Source: Allacma fusca (lineage: Eukaryota > Arthropoda > Collembola > Symphypleona > Sminthuridae). Taken from it: a DNA stretch of 64,000 nucleotides. A program made the position numbers and the translations under genes. The stretch lies in contig OX359246.1 in the NCBI GenBank assembly GCA_947179485.1, positions 39,659,632 to 39,723,631 of the forward strand. Direction: 5' to 3'. Positions within the stretch are counted from its first letter, which is position 1; every line of letters starts with the position of its first letter. Of the stretch, positions 23,102-38,533 are shown piece by piece. The notes under the pieces are model-generated. The model did no database searches, was not told where the DNA came from, and worked only from the letters and a program-made list of their open reading frames with translations.

Positions 23102-23414
23102 ATGACGACAAAAATCACCCTCATTCTTCTAGCTTCATGGGCACTTGTTTTCGGTGTGGAACATTTGGGGGCGAGATTTATCACCTTTCCTGGAGCTCAT
23201 GGTTCACCTGTCACACAGAAGGAGTCCACGCAGGAGAGTTTACAGTCGCAAGTTAATTCCTTCCAAGCTGACCCTATCATTGGGAAGGGTCAGGGAGGTC
23301 ATGGACTGCCGTCTAAAGCTCCTGCCTCAAGATCCTCCCATCGTGTCAAGACCAGGCAAGCTTCCTACGATTCGGATTATGAAGATGTGAGTCAACCATA
23401 CTTGGGACCTATAG
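23102..23414 (+). CDS. ia2: IA-2 exon 1: signal peptide and N-terminal extension (residues 1-104)
   Basis: The ATG opens a hydrophobic leader ([15 protein letters not shown]) typical of a signal peptide, which supports this start. About 85 polar residues follow, with two candidate basic sites (HRVKTR and KAPASR), before the cysteine cluster begins in exon 2. In vertebrate PTPRN the cysteine cluster follows the signal peptide almost directly, so this stretch is an addition. The donor is ATAG|GTAAGG, phase 1. Coding extent beyond the signal peptide rests on the open frame and the phase match to exon 2. Confidence 0.8.
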
Positions 23415-26400
23415 GTAAGGGAATATCCTCTCCAAAAAAAAAATCTTTTAATTCATCCTCCATAAAAGTAGATATCTATCACAAAATGTAGAAACTAATC
23501 TGAATGAGCACTACATTCACAATACAGATCCTTTCCCATCTCCCTTAATTTTAACGCCTGACAACATTATAGCAGTCATGAGGAATCTCTTCTCTTAACC
23601 AAGAGAATTTGTTTTGTTAGAATGTATCATATTGCCCGTGATTACATACAAATAAAATTGAATATCTGGGACAATTTCCGAAAACGAATATTAAATGAAC
23701 GAGGCTTTAAAATGTTTGCGAAACTTTACTACAAAAATAAAAATATGAAATACTCTTGCATGAAAAAATAAAGAGGTTCACCTTTGCTGCTAAAAACGTA
23801 ATGGATCACCTCCTTTTGTTTTTAGCAATTTTCTGAAACACTCTTGCAGAGCTCTATTTCGCCCCTATTCTCAGGAAATGATTGATCATGTCAATTTCCC
23901 TACATTCCCTATAAAAACAAACTGTCTCGCCGCCTCAAATATCTACACATTTCCAGCATTTACATTTATAAAGTTCCAACTCCCATATGAATATTATTCA
24001 AAGGATATATTCCCCACGATTACCAAAATAATAACTCAAGCACATAAAGGTCCCCATGGAGTTGGGGATAATTTAAGGGGAAGCCCACAGTATGGGAGCT
24101 AATACTCAGTTTAAATTCAATAGCAAGTCAAGGCCAAAAGGATTGAGCTTAATTTAGAAGTATCCCTCATTTGAATTCTCAGCACGTCTTTTCTTTTCCG
24201 AGCCTTCCATCCTTTTGTCCTGGAATATGATTTCCCTGGAATGAATCTGTTTTCGGAAACAAATGTGAGGTTGATTGGAATTATTATTGTTTCGTAGGAT
24301 TTCTTACACAGTCTAGACAATCAGCGCCCTGTGTGAGTATGGGAAGTGAAAGGTTCATTATTACTATAGAGTTGGGATGAGGAGAGGCTACGTGTATTTG
24401 TAATCTCATACTGTATGTACAAATGACAGATGAAAGATGGGAGAATTATTTGAGGGCGAGTGTATGGGAGCATATGTGTGAAAAGCGTAGGAGTTTTCCA
24501 GCCACACTCAATTGAGCATGGAATCTTGACCTTAAATTGGATTATAGTTTTATGTACTTTTTTCCTACCACAGAAAGGAATAAGATGTCTTCTTCCCGGA
24601 TCTAATGAAATTCTTGGTAGAGTAAAACAGTGCCGTTCCATAGTTTTATTTCCTAGGAAATGAGTTCCTCTGTAACAAACAAACTTAATCATGCTGAATT
24701 AATTCCCTTTGAAATTCTGCTCACTCTCAGAGGGAGGACAGAGTTCTGTAATTACGTCTATAGATACATACATACATACATCGTATATCTATCTATCTAT
24801 ACTTTTGGACTCGTAATTAGTTTCAACCTGAATGTCAGTAGACGTAAGTACATAATATAAAATATAATTTAAGCTCCGCCCGTTAAAGTCCCTACTTAAA
24901 TCTCAGCACCCAAGCAGGGTGTTTATCTATCCGGGACCTTTACGTATGTAATTATCTATGTGTACGTACATTACGTACATATCTGTTGTCTGTCCCAAAA
25001 TTCCCTACATAATTATTTGCTCTACGTAGTATCCATACGTACTCACCATGTTTGTATTTAATTACAAGCGAAAATCCAGGCTTGTTCTTCACATGCTAAT
25101 AAGGTCCCAGTGAATTTGCATTCATCAAAGAGCCTCCTCATAGTTCCTGTTTATGACCCTCGGAGGTATGTACAAAGTTAATGTATGCACAAGGGTGGTG
25201 GGGGAGGGGTTGTCAGAGGGCTCAAAAATACATACAAGGATCCCAAACCCTCCAACAATAAGTCCGAAGGCTTACTTCTAAATTAAGTGAAAAACAGACC
25301 TCGGCGAAAATGTTATCTTCTAAAATCCCTTTTGAATTTGATCTGGACTTTTGATAACAGTAGTAGCATAAATTGTCCAGATCTTCTATCGACAGTTATT
25401 AGTGTCATTCCGGAGGATTCCACGAACTGATATTGAGATTATTTTCCTCTCCCTCCAAAATTTTGCAAATGGCTAGATTTGAACTGTTTTGGCTTTGTAC
25501 ACTTCAGGGAGATACATTTGAATGCATCTATCTATTACTTGAGTGGGTTTAAGAAGCCTGGGAGATACTATCATTCAAATCCAACTCTGAAATCCCATAG
25601 AGTTGATTTATGCATTTATCTCTCTAAATATGTAGATACATTAGTCAGCCGGAGGGGGATAAAATACTCAGATTTGAAGTCCATGTTTTTATATCCAGTC
25701 CTCCTGTTATTTTTCCTCTCCCAGCTACAAACATACATACATACATACATACACATATACATAGATCTAAACAAACTGTAGAATTCTGTGGTTGGAAGTG
25801 GGCTATTGATTTTCATGTGGGTGACGACACGGAACGGATGGAAGTCTCCAAGAGATGCTATTTACGCCAAACTCTGTACACTGGTGCGGTTCCTTGAGGG
25901 AAGTAAATAAATACAAGGGAGCTTGTATTATATTACTGGGAGATAATTATATATTCTGACTTTATATCAACTCCTTCAAAGTTATAGGTAGATACATATG
26001 AGGCAGTGAAATACAGATATCTATATATAGATAGGTGTGAAATATAGAGGAAGGTACAGCTAAGTGGGCGCAGACACGTTCCAATAAAGAAGCTATTTAT
26101 GAGTGAAAGAAGCTACAAATGACCTGCCACGTCTAATAATGCCACAGTGATGGAGAAATTTTCAAGTTTCTTCTCTTGTATATTGGTATTAAGGGATAAA
26201 CTTCTCAGGACTTTTTCTCCTTGAAAAGTCCCCAAGAAAACGGAGTCTTGTCTGTGTGCCGTCTTTAACATATAGGATACAACACTTTCTTCGAAACTCT
26301 TGAGAGAGATGATGGATGAGAGAAGGCTGAGCTCAAGTTTTAATGCAACACACACACACACTCTCTCTCTCTCTCTCTCTCTCTCGCTCTCTATCTCCCT

Positions 26401-29400
26401 CTCTATCTCCAATAGCTACAACACACGTGTATCTACATAAGATACTTTTGACTTGAAAATTTTAGAATGTCTTCCCACACAGTTCCATGGAGAGCTATAT
26501 CTCTTATCCATAAGTGCTCCATTCAAATAAGTGGGGAAAGTATTGGATCTCCTATAAGCTTACGTCCCTCATCATCTGCAAGGCACATACATACTAGTAG
26601 GAATTTAATCTCATAAAATGAACGTTAAATTAAATACAGGTTGGAAAAAAAAAATTCTGGAGGAGGTAAAACATAGTTTCTATAATTACAATGAGCAGAT
26701 AACTTTCAGGATTTTCATTCCTGAGTCCCATACAATGGAAATGGTTCTAGCTGTGTATGTATGTACACTCGTTACTTGTAACTTTTAGCTTATTGTGGGA
26801 TGAAGTGACCGTAAGAAAAGGAAAGTTTTTTTTTTTTGCTCTGGGACTATAGTATCATTGTAAGTGTGTATCTATATCTATAAAGGGGCCCGATGAAGTG
26901 GAACATCATGGAGGAGAAAGGGATTATTCTTCCAAAAAAGAAGAATAGAATATGTAACCGTCCAGTATCTAGCTTTCGTTATAAATTTCATCCGGGTTTA
27001 TTATTAGAAACGAGGAAAGTTTGAAATGCATGTGATGCTAAATACTTTAGCTTTTGGCGTCCGTCTATAAATTCCTATAATTTAATATGGACGGGGAAAC
27101 ATATATCTATACTGGGGAAGGGGGTTCCCTTCCTGATCCTTCCGTTTCGTAGGGATTACAGTTCTCTCTGAACTTTGCCCAATTGGCAAGATGAGGCTGT
27201 TATTTTATGGGAGGAGAAACAAAAGTAAACTTGTGTGAGATGGAAATGTTGGAATGGAGAGGAATGTATGCAAAATAGGGAAAAGTACAAGGTCCATATT
27301 CTGTGAGAAACGGAGGGAGAGCGTTGCTTTTGAAGATGATCGTCAGTGTTTCAATTATGAGGGCTGAAAGTGCCCAAGTACGTAGGAGGAGGATATCTCA
27401 TTAATTGTAGTACAAAGGCCTGTGTAAATGATTCATACTGAACATTTTGTAATACTACAAAGATAGGGCAGTATAAGCTTGGAAGATTTTGTTGATCGAA
27501 TTCTTTTTACAAAGTTTGCAAGACATTCTAGAATTGGTAGATACTTGTCCCGAGACTTATGATGTAAACATGTTTCAATTACGTCAATGTTATTGATTTT
27601 ATGTTTTCCTTTCGATTCTGCCTGTCAAAGTATACGGTGTGAAGCATCTGAGCTTCAATTATTCAAGTTTTACAGATATGACTGTCGAATGGATACTAGA
27701 TTGCATTTATTATTTTCCTCTTTTTGTATGTTGGTTCTGGAATGTTCAATTTACTTTTTGTGTGTTCAAAGTTTTCAATTTATTGGCTCAAAGTACAACT
27801 TTTCTCTTTTTAAGAACATTTAGGTATTTTTTGGGGGAGTGCAGCTGAGGAATTGGGAATGTAATCAATTTTGAATGGAATTTTCAAACTTTTAATATAT
27901 TTCGTGCGTTCGTCTCAAAAATGTTTAATGTGTTTCTGAAAATGAACTCTAATTTTTTCAAATATTGAACTTGATTCATTAAATTGTTGCTAATAATTGC
28001 AATATTTTACGATTCAAATTTTTAAGTAAATTATTCATTTTATACTAAATTTTTATTGCCTGATTTTTAATTTTCTCATTCAAATTTTCGGGACTCTCCG
28101 AATAACTACTCCTTTGAAAGTAGATTCCAGTCTATTTTCGTATTTTGTAAATATTGAAAGAGTTACGTTCCAAATATTTCTCTTTTTTGTACTTTCTAAA
28201 CTCCCGAGTTCCCCATATGTAAAAATTATAAGCATTATGGGAAGATGTATATACCTAAGCATGGGATGAATATATGGATGTGGCTCACATAATTAAATAC
28301 CTATTGCATTGATCATTTCTGAAGTTTGACATAAACATCCCTGGAGACTGTACTTAGAAATAGTCAAGAGTAATTCTGAGGAAGGAAAATCCATAGAAAA
28401 TATGTTTCCTCACATTTTGCTCAATTTTGTCCCTTTTCCATTGTTCCCACGTTATGGAATCCTACATAGAATTTCCAGCTTATTTCATCTCCTTCTTTGC
28501 CATAATAACTCTATCTATATGTGGACACAAGGGCATGGAAATTCAATCTGGAAGGAAAACAATATCCGAGGTAAACAGGCTTGACGTAGAGGACTTTTTG
28601 CATAACTCAATTAGGTTGGCGTTTCAAAGTGTGGCGAAGTTTAAGAAAAAAAAATGTGTGTGTGTGTGTGTGTGTGTGGGGGGGGGGGAATAAGACGAAG
28701 TCATAGGAAAATACCGTACGTGCCTACAAATGTAAACTCATAGTATCTCGAGACATTCATGGAGCGCAAAAGGGTAAATGAACATTGGTGGTCATATGGA
28801 GGAAAATGAGAAAATCGATAGGAGAAATGTTGTAGGCTCGTGGCAATATGTAGGATCTGAGTAAGTGTGGAGTTGAATTTAATATCTACCTAAAAGGAGA
28901 ATTTTCTTTTAACATGCGTCCATACATATAAGTCACATCTCCCAGGCTCTAGGAATCTCACGCATATATGCACACATGTATCTACATACATAGCCATATG
29001 TAATTATGTATGTTTCACGTTGGGCTCACATTTGTGAAAATTGTTGCAAAATTCATCCAAGTTATTCTTACAGGACTGAATTCTGTCAGTCTCGCTCACC
29101 TTTTTAATTAGTCAAGAGAAGATTCCAACTTTCAGAGGGAATATGCACAAATACATACATAAGCATATTAATGGCATTAGTTCACTTTATGTACACATAT
29201 AGATACCTGAGCCTCACACAAAAAACGTCCATGTACATTCTGGACCACACATATGTAAGTACATAATTACTACTATAAAATTCTGATGCTCTACAATTCA
29301 CTCACTGTGTGCATAAATGTACATATACATATGTATATACATACAAATACATACGGCACTCATAAAAAGATTAACATTTGACGTTTCCACTGTAACGTTC

Positions 29401-32400
29401 TTTTTTTTTTTAAAAATATTCACATTGTGGTAAACAGTTTTGTTCCAAATGATTTGGCTCTTATGGTGAAAGTACTCTGAGAAGTTCTTCATAGGGAGAT
29501 TACATTCTAATACATATATAAAATCATAGATTTTTTTTTGTGTACCTACAGTTAAAAAAAAAGCTATAACCCATGTTCACTGGAAACACTAATGGTATTA
29601 TTAGGGAGCTCTCTGGAAGTTCTAGTACCACAATTTCCTCTCTATCATCTTCAATTTACATTTGCAATGGTGCTACTACATATATCTACATATGTACCAG
29701 GGGTGTGTAGCTCTCTAACTCTAAAAATCACGTTCTCCATTTCCGTCTGTGTGCCAAAGACAAAGGGCTTTTATTTCAACCTTGGTTTTTTTTTATATCC
29801 TGGGACACCATAGTAGGGGCATATGTGAACTATGTATGTATGTATCTGTATGTCCAGGGACAAGTGTAAGTAACACTAACTCCCTCTTTGTAATTCTGTG
29901 GGGTGAGTGAGTGAAATGGGAGGACTACTGTAAGGCAGAATTGACTCTACAATCCGACAATCCATTACTTCCCATTCAATTCCGCCTTTGACTTTACAAT
30001 GAAAAAGGGTTTGATTTAATTCTCGCAAGTGTGCCAGGGCTCTGTTTTATTTCCACTGGATATATAGATAATTATTATTATTGTGGGGGGCTCAAGGCTT
30101 TATAAAGTGTATAGATTCCAAAATCAAAACAATCCTTTCAAGTATTTAAGTTTGTTCTTTAAATTTTCTAGAAAATGTTAGTATAGTTTTTGGGATAGTT
30201 TTTTTTTCGGGGGGGGGGGGCAGGAGAGGGGAAAGGACTTTAAATTATAGAGATAGTTACTCGGTAATTGTAAGGACAGAGTTTTCTCTCAAAGTGATGG
30301 GTTCAAAAGGGAGGGAGTTTTTTCAGAGACTTTCCTTGTCATATTAGACTTTTCGACTGGGAATTACTCCACAGGCTTGGCTCTGGCATGAGAGAAAGGA
30401 CTTGACATATTCCACTGAGTGAAAAATAATGTCAATGGAGCGGAATTTAATGGATTGTGAATTCCCTCCTGGTATAGTTTCTTCCCTCTGTATAGTCTCA
30501 TTGTTTGGGTTGCTTTCTCCCCGGATGTACATACAAACGTACATATATATTTGGGGTTATAGGCGTCAGAGGCTTACTTTTGATTTCGAGATACACGGGA
30601 GATAAGGGATTCCACTGAAGTTCTCATTTCTCAACAAGCACTTTTATTCCCTTCCTTCAGTATTATTTACAATAGGCTGAGCACAAGTCATACGAAGGAG
30701 TAGTTAGTGACTATCTGTATACAAATAGGATTTTATGCCCTCAGGCCTTTTTCATTTCTTATGGCGTCTCTTCTTTTTTTTTGACATATATCTATTTGCA
30801 AACAACAAAATAATACCTCTTTATTTGAGTATCTATTTTAAACCCAAAGGCACATCCATTTTCAAAGGGTGATTCCCAAATGGGGATTTATTGAGGCACA
30901 AACACAATTTTAATTTCCCTGGAAAATATCGTTAGAAGAGTTGTGTGGAGAAAATTAAAATAAATTCAGCTCTGCTCCAAGGTCTAATAAATTTGGGTGT
31001 TTTCGGCAAAGGTCTTATTTTTCTACCTAAAAGAGAGTTACATCTTGGCATGATGACGTTCAAGGCGTTCGTGGCACTCATTTGGAGGCTTCTAGGGTTA
31101 CCTTTAAATTCTTGATTGTATAAGCCCAGGCTGTGTGTGGTGGTTTTCTGGAGGAACTGTAAACCTGAGGGAAAATAGCGTTAATTATGTCTAATGACAC
31201 TGGAAATGTTCGTTTCCAATTACAACCATAGGAGGTTGAGGTAGTAATTATTATTATTGTACGGAGCAAGTCTTCAACACAGTCTTGTCTATTTTACATC
31301 AACCTCGCCCACACATTTGGTTATACTCTCGATGAGGTTCCTTCCCTGGAACGAATAAGGCTGTGAGGGGGAGCTTTTTCCTCGGGATTTTAGAGAAACG
31401 TTGGATATAAAATCCCTAATCGCTCCAGCATGGAGGACGTTTTTCCCTATCGATTAATTCAATTCCAGCCCGAAACGATCTACCACATGCTTTTGGTTTC
31501 CTTCTAAATATTCCCACATCAATGCCTCTCCGCTCGGGCTAATGTTTTTAACTTCCCTCAACCAGCTCGGAACAGTGGACTGGAGAATGATCCATTTGGG
31601 ATTTAGCTCCCAGTAATTATTATTATTGTGTTTGGATGGACGTTCGGTGGAGGAAATTCCAACACATGGTTTTAAATTAGCTGGGAATGGATTTTCCAAT
31701 TTTATTCTTCTACATACAATATCTGTATTGACTATTCTTCTAATTTTACTTCTGTGGGAACCTCCACTACTCCCCAACACGCTCTCGTCCTCTTTGTCAG
31801 TAGACTTTGACACGAACAGACGTTATGTCGTCATAGGATGACGGAGCATATGTACTTTTTGTGATCTTACAATTATCCTTACATTGACGTAGACTCATGT
31901 AGATACATATGGTTTCATTCAAGGGATGTGCGCAATCAAATTTATCTCTCATTGAGATTATTTCCCAATGTATTATTGGAAAATAGAATTTAATGGGAAT
32001 TCATGGTGAATAACCGGATCTCATTTTAATTTAAAATTCTTAGCGTGTCATTGCTCGGATGGATGGGGAAAATTACATGTATGTAATTACATATATCTAC
32101 TTGTATAGGGTATGTATGTACTTCCTGACTATTGATCAATAGCTTGGGGAGGTACAATTGAAATTGCAAGCTATTTATTTTCATTTCAATTGAATTCTCT
32201 AAAGTTTTTTAAGCACGAAGAGGGGATAATTTCTTATGAGTTAAATCAAAAAGGTTCTAAGAGCAGAGTTGGGGAAGATGTGACGGAGGGAGTGTGGGAA
32301 GATGTTTTGCTGACGTAATACCAGTTCAAAGAAGAAGATCATACCTCCCTGAAAATTGTTTGTAGAGACATTTTCACAGTAAAAATTCACAATTGTTTCC

Positions 32401-35400
32401 CAGTGCTCACGTCAGCCCAGGTGAACTATTTTGGGTATTATATAAATATGCAGTCACAAATATGACAAAAAAATGTGCCTATGGTTAAAATTATATTAAT
32501 TAAAATTTGCCATAATTACATTTCCCAGCACAGGGCTCCCTAGCCCCAAGTAAATATCCAAACAAGCTCAAAAATATCCCAAGAAAATACTAGCTCCTAA
32601 AATAGGGGAAGCCAATTTTCAGGAGCACACACAATTATTTTATATGTAGATACGTAGGTACTGGAGTCTGTACGTCAGAGCTAAAGGGAGCAATCATACT
32701 CAACCATTTGCATTAATGAAGGAAGAGCCTAACCATAACCTAATGAAGAACCTAACTATTGAATAGTGTAGATGTGTGTACATTTATTACAAGGCTCCAT
32801 ATACAAATTTACATTAACTCTTGGGGAAAATGTGGGAATTTTTAACTCCCACATTTTGAAAGCCACAAGAGAGACGTTCCTCACGTTATTTAAGCACCGT
32901 TTAAAAAAAGATTTTGAATGAAATCCTATGTAAAGCATTCGTGAGGGAATATACATAATTACATAGAGATGGGGAAATGAAAAATATGGATTACATTTTC
33001 TAATGAACGAAATTAATAAAGTCGTCTCTTTCTCTCACATCAAAAGAAAAAGGGAATTTAGCATAGCGTGAGTAAATGCTTGTATTGCAATTAATTAAAA
33101 AAAAACACACGGGAGTTCCTCCAATCAGGAGGAACTCGGAGGACGTCTAAACCGATAATGACTGACGTCAAAGTAACTTCCGTAATAATTAATCCTCAGA
33201 TCTTTCCTTTATGATTTCCCAGCTCCTGCTCATTATTCACAAAACCCAGGGAGAAAAAGACATCGGGGCTGATTATATACCCCAAAATGAAAGGGAAGCA
33301 CGAAAGGGCTCAATTCCATGCAGAATCACATAATTATTTAATAATGTACATGACACAAATAGGGATTTTAAAGATTTGCTGTAATCTCAAAATTAATGCA
33401 TTTCCCTCGCAAGTTCATGGCGCAGATCCTCCTCATACATATACAATTATGTAATTATGAATATTTGAACAGAAACTATCGTTTTGAAGTAAATATAATT
33501 ATTATTATCATCCCTGTCTTGCACAGACTTGCAGATGTACATCCTCCGAATTTAGAGGAAAGCAAATCCCTGAGCAAATAAAACATATCTTTCACATTGT
33601 ATTCAATTACCAACAGATTTGAATGTTGACTTAGGTTTGGGCTCCGTGCATATTTGCAAACACATATCATCAGACAGGAGCAGTCTATACATATGTATGT
33701 AAGAAAATCAATGGAATTAATTGACGTCCATGGGATTAACCAATGGTTGTCAAATATCCTCTCCGCATATATTATTCAATCATGTTTTTTGTTCTCTATA
33801 GCTTGTGAGCGAAATTCCAGAGTTTTAATATTTACTTAAAATGGAACAGCATAGGATCCAGGCGTTTGGTTTGGCTACTCAATTCAATAATAGTATTCAG
33901 TACATATGAGATTGATTTAGATACATTAAGCTCACTGTCACATTCTACATATCTATACATAGGCACATTAAGAATGGGTATTTTTTTTACAAACAAATCA
34001 TCAGCACTCAAGGACAGGGCATTTGTTTGTGCAAAGCCACAGAATTCCCAAACACATTTCCCACTTATTTCTCTTCATACAAAAAGCACTCCTCCGTCTG
34101 ACAGGACGCTCCCAAAATGATAGGGATCTAAATGGAAACCCGAAAAACTAATGCAATTATCTGTCCTCAAAGGGATGGACTGTCGAGCATCATGACACAA
34201 TGTATTAAACTCTCCTTACAAGGGGCTCCCTTGTAGTTGACAATGTAAAGGAGCAAAACATATTTTGACTCAAAAGAATTTTGACACATTCCCATTCAAC
34301 ATCGCTGTTAAGGTTTCTCCCCCATACATTTAAGAATGTCATTTAGAGCCTCATATCTATTGCTCCTTTCCACAGGGAAGCTCTTGTAGAAAGAATATAC
34401 TGTTATAATAATTATTATTATTGCTATAATAAATTATTATTATTTAAATTATCAATAAAGGTCTGATAATTACACTACTTCCAAGTAAATGTATCTTCAA
34501 TGAGGAAACCAAATAAGGTTCATTGGGGTAATTAACCAAATCCCATTTTGTGGTTACGGTTTTAAATTTTGTAATTCTCCTGAATGTGGAGATAAGAAGA
34601 CCATGCATTTTCCATTTAAATTTCCCTTTTTCAGCCTTTTCGATGAAATGTCCGAGGGATCACTTCTATCATCTGGTCATCCCTCGCGAGTCGGTCAAGC
34701 TCCTGGCGTATTTGCCAATAGGTGAGAGGGACATAGACAAGGCTGAGCAAGAGGGCTAGACAAGCACTGAGAAATTAAATAATTATTAATATAAATTCTT
34801 CTCTACTAAGTTTGGTGAAGTCGTATTTGAAGGGACATTAGGATTAATTGTAAGATAATGGAAATAATGTGGTTCAATATGATATGTCCCTTATCAAAAT
34901 CAACTTTTCCTTTTAAATCGATATCGACTCAAATAGATACTCCAAATTCCAAGTAGGATAATTAAGCCAACCTCTTGTTTTTTAACTTATCTACCCCAAA
35001 GTTGGAACTGACAAGGAAGGAACTGACGTTAGTGGTCCTGGACTGATAAATGCCGAAATTATTCTTAAGTAGGTAGAAATTACAAATTAAAATATATTAT
35101 CTAGATAGTACTCGAACTGTATATTTTCCTTACAAGAGAGTTAGGAGTACGCCGTCCTGGCTGTCTTCCGAGAGGTTATGAAACCATCCTTTGAGGTTGA
35201 TCACTATCGGACTCAGTGTGGAAGTTTCAATGGAGTATAAAATATTTAATGTGCTCTTTGATAAGTATGTGAACATTTCCGCTGGGAGTTGCACTCAAAT
35301 TTAGTTTCGTAACTTATTTTCCCTTTTGCACTTACGTATACTTCTGTCCTAAACTCTTTATCATCCCATTTGTCCCACACACACACACATATGCTCAATG

Positions 35401-38400
35401 CTCACAAACACCACCTAATATTAAGTTAACTTGAACTTTGTGGACGTGTGGCTTACTCTATACTCTTCCCATCAGTCCGTCAATATAGTGAAGTAGTAAA
35501 TGTCAGGCTGAGTCGGACTTCAATTTTCTAAAGCAAACAGAAACCCCTCAAGAACTCTCAATCTCACATGTGTGTGTGTAGTGTGTATTTACTGTAAATT
35601 AACTCTTGGAAGTTTGAGCATATATGTATATTTATCTATGTATGAAAAATTATTATTATTTTGCTTTGTTCAAATTTCCTGTAATTCAAAATATTACTAT
35701 TGCCTTTGCACTAGGATTCTGAAATTATGCGTACATATAAATTACACTTTACACTGGAAGGATTTCAAATATAAGATTCATCTATATTAAATTCTGACAT
35801 ATAATTGTACTTGGAGATGTTTTACAAATTGTACCAGGATTATAGTTTCATTACAGCATAGCCCCAATGAAATTAAATTCTTTGATTTTTGCAATTTAAA
35901 AAAAAGAAGAAATAATGATTCACGTAATAGAATAGTTTTTGTTCATGGAACAGAGAAAAAAATTAATTGAATCGTGAATGAAATTAATCTTGAGGAAATA
36001 ACAATCCAAGGTTCAGACTGCTGAGGTTATTTTTAAAATACAATCATGAGCCAATGAAATGTCTCTGAAGGAGTATCCATAGGGAAGTTAATTTAAAGGA
36101 AATCCCTGGCAGTGTCAGACCTCAGAATCCTAGAGGATGGAGAGAAAGTCCTGTATTGACTCAGGCCCGGGATGATTAATACCCGAGGCTGCTAATGACT
36201 GATGGTGAGCAAGTTGTAAAGGAGGAAAAAGTAGGATTTAATTAAGCCCTTACCTGTCCCCATTGATTTATTAGGCGGGGAAAACCTGATGCACTATATA
36301 GCTATAGCTATATAGAATGAATGTACAGATATTATTTACACAGTCAGAATACGTACCATCATTCCAGTACTATTTCATATGACTTCCCTATAATTATTTA
36401 AAGCCATTCGACGCTCTCATTGATTCCATCTTGAAGGGAAACTTGATAGCAATTAATGTACGAGGGACACTCATCATTTTTGAAGGATTTTTCCAATAAG
36501 GAATCACTCGGTGGAAATCTACAGTTACAGTATCACTTTTTCCTTATGAATTCCTGTGCTTTAGTATACATACATTTTTCTATACTTTGCTTCTGAAATA
36601 ATTATCTACATAATGCGTGCCTTGGTCCGAGGGAGGAAAATAGTTATAGCTTTTGTGCAGACGGTGTCAAAAGAAAGAGGAAATATTTTCTCCTATATAT
36701 AATTAATTGTATGTCCTATTTAAATAAACTTATACGTACAGCAATGCATAAGAACCTTAGAAGTAAATCTAGTTAGTTTTTTTTCTACTTGTGTACAATT
36801 TCTATTTATAATTTACCATGTGGCAATAACAGGCAGTTCTTGTATCTATCCATAGTGGATTTCGTCCTTTGACTAACTACCTGTATCTAATATGCATTAA
36901 AATTGGCATGAGAATTGAATGGAAGTTCCAGGTCCCCCGTGGGTTTGGCAAAGCCCAAGCGAAAGCAAACTTTTATTTCCTTGCTATATCTACTAATATA
37001 AATATAAGTAATAAATGAGCATTTCCCTCTCCGTGACTAGCTCCCATCAGTTTCAGTATTTATTGTTGGGGAGTATAATTATTTACTAAAACCCACACAA
37101 AATATTTGTGGAGACAAAGGTTACAGTCCGCTACTCTGTGCTGGGGAAGGAAACAAAAACTTTATGTATCCATATCTATAGATATATAGATACAGGAGAG
37201 CAAGTCTCAAGTCTTCGGCTCCAAGGGAAACTTCCCAATAAATAACTTGTCCCAGAGTTGAGACAAATATAAATAAACTCATAGAATTTTGTCCCCCATA
37301 CAAACTCCCCCCTTCAAAGGTCTCCGAATGTGATTATTGTCCATTTCCGAGGGTCATAGACGGAAGGTGTTCAGAGAGTAAGGACTATAAAAAGGACGAG
37401 ATATAGACACGTACAAAACCGACTCAGGCCGAACACGTAAGGATAAGATTAGAATAGGACCTCTGGAGGTCTTGGATCGATAAAAATATCAGTTTTCCTT
37501 CTTGGGCATCCTTCTTCTTCTTCTCCTCCTCCTCTTTCCTCCTCATAGTCTCAAGTATACACTCATGTAGTGGGTGATGAGGTCTCGCAATAATAATCAT
37601 CTCCAACAACGCCAGGGAAAAAAATGAAGGCTCGTGGGGACAGACGACAGAGGACAGGCTGTCATTTATCCTACCTTTGTCATTACATAACTATATCATC
37701 TCTATATCCCATCATCCGCAAATATCAAATGTCTTTCTCATCCCAGCCCTCCCATTTATCTCTTTCAGGGATTAGTAATTCCTTGTAATTTACTTTCCCC
37801 GCTCTTTTTTTTCCCTCCAAAAAGAAAATACATTTTTGGGACCCCAGAATATTTTTTCTTCTTCTCTGGATCTTTTGAATAGCAGCAAAAAATTTTTATG
37901 GCTCTGCGTGCATACATACAGTACAAGCGGTCATTGCTCCTTCAAAAAATCCTGAGTTAACGGAACTGATCCAGTCACAGCTCTTGTGCATTAATTACAA
38001 ACTCACTCGATTTAATTACACTGACAAGTAGGGCAGTGTAAAGCAAAACTATTTTATTTTGAATTGTTTTTATTTTCCTGGGAAAACAAAGCTAGTACAG
38101 TCAGAATAATCCTTAATTTGCAATTAGGAATAGTACAGTAGTTCTCGTAGTACGAGAACAACCTTTGCCTCATTAACAAAAGTCTTAAACAAGATTGCAA
38201 TGTCAATGCTAGCAACAAGAAATAACAAGTAGGAAAAAATAACAAGGTTTTCGTGCGTTACGGTTAAATTTGGAGACCCGTTTGGAGACAGAAACTTTAA
38301 CGATGGGAGGAGGAGATTTGAGAAACTTGGTCTCACTTTGCCCCAAAAACATTGTGGGGGCGGGGGAAATCATGCAAATTGAATCTCCCGTTTATTTAAT

Positions 38401-38489
38401 GTTAGTCAAACCTGAGCCTGTTAATAGCATATGCTCGTTGTTGATAGTCGAAGGAAATTGTGCCCAGAAGTCCCTGGCTCTTATCTCTT

Positions 38490-38533
<44 letters not shown>

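Noticed and set aside
24321-24692. Minus-strand open frame of 123 codons
   Set aside because: No domain or conserved motif; length is within chance for 64 kb.
31454-31813. Minus-strand open frame of 119 codons in IA-2 intron 1
   Set aside because: It opens with GTG, not ATG, has no recognisable domain, and I saw no splice partners.
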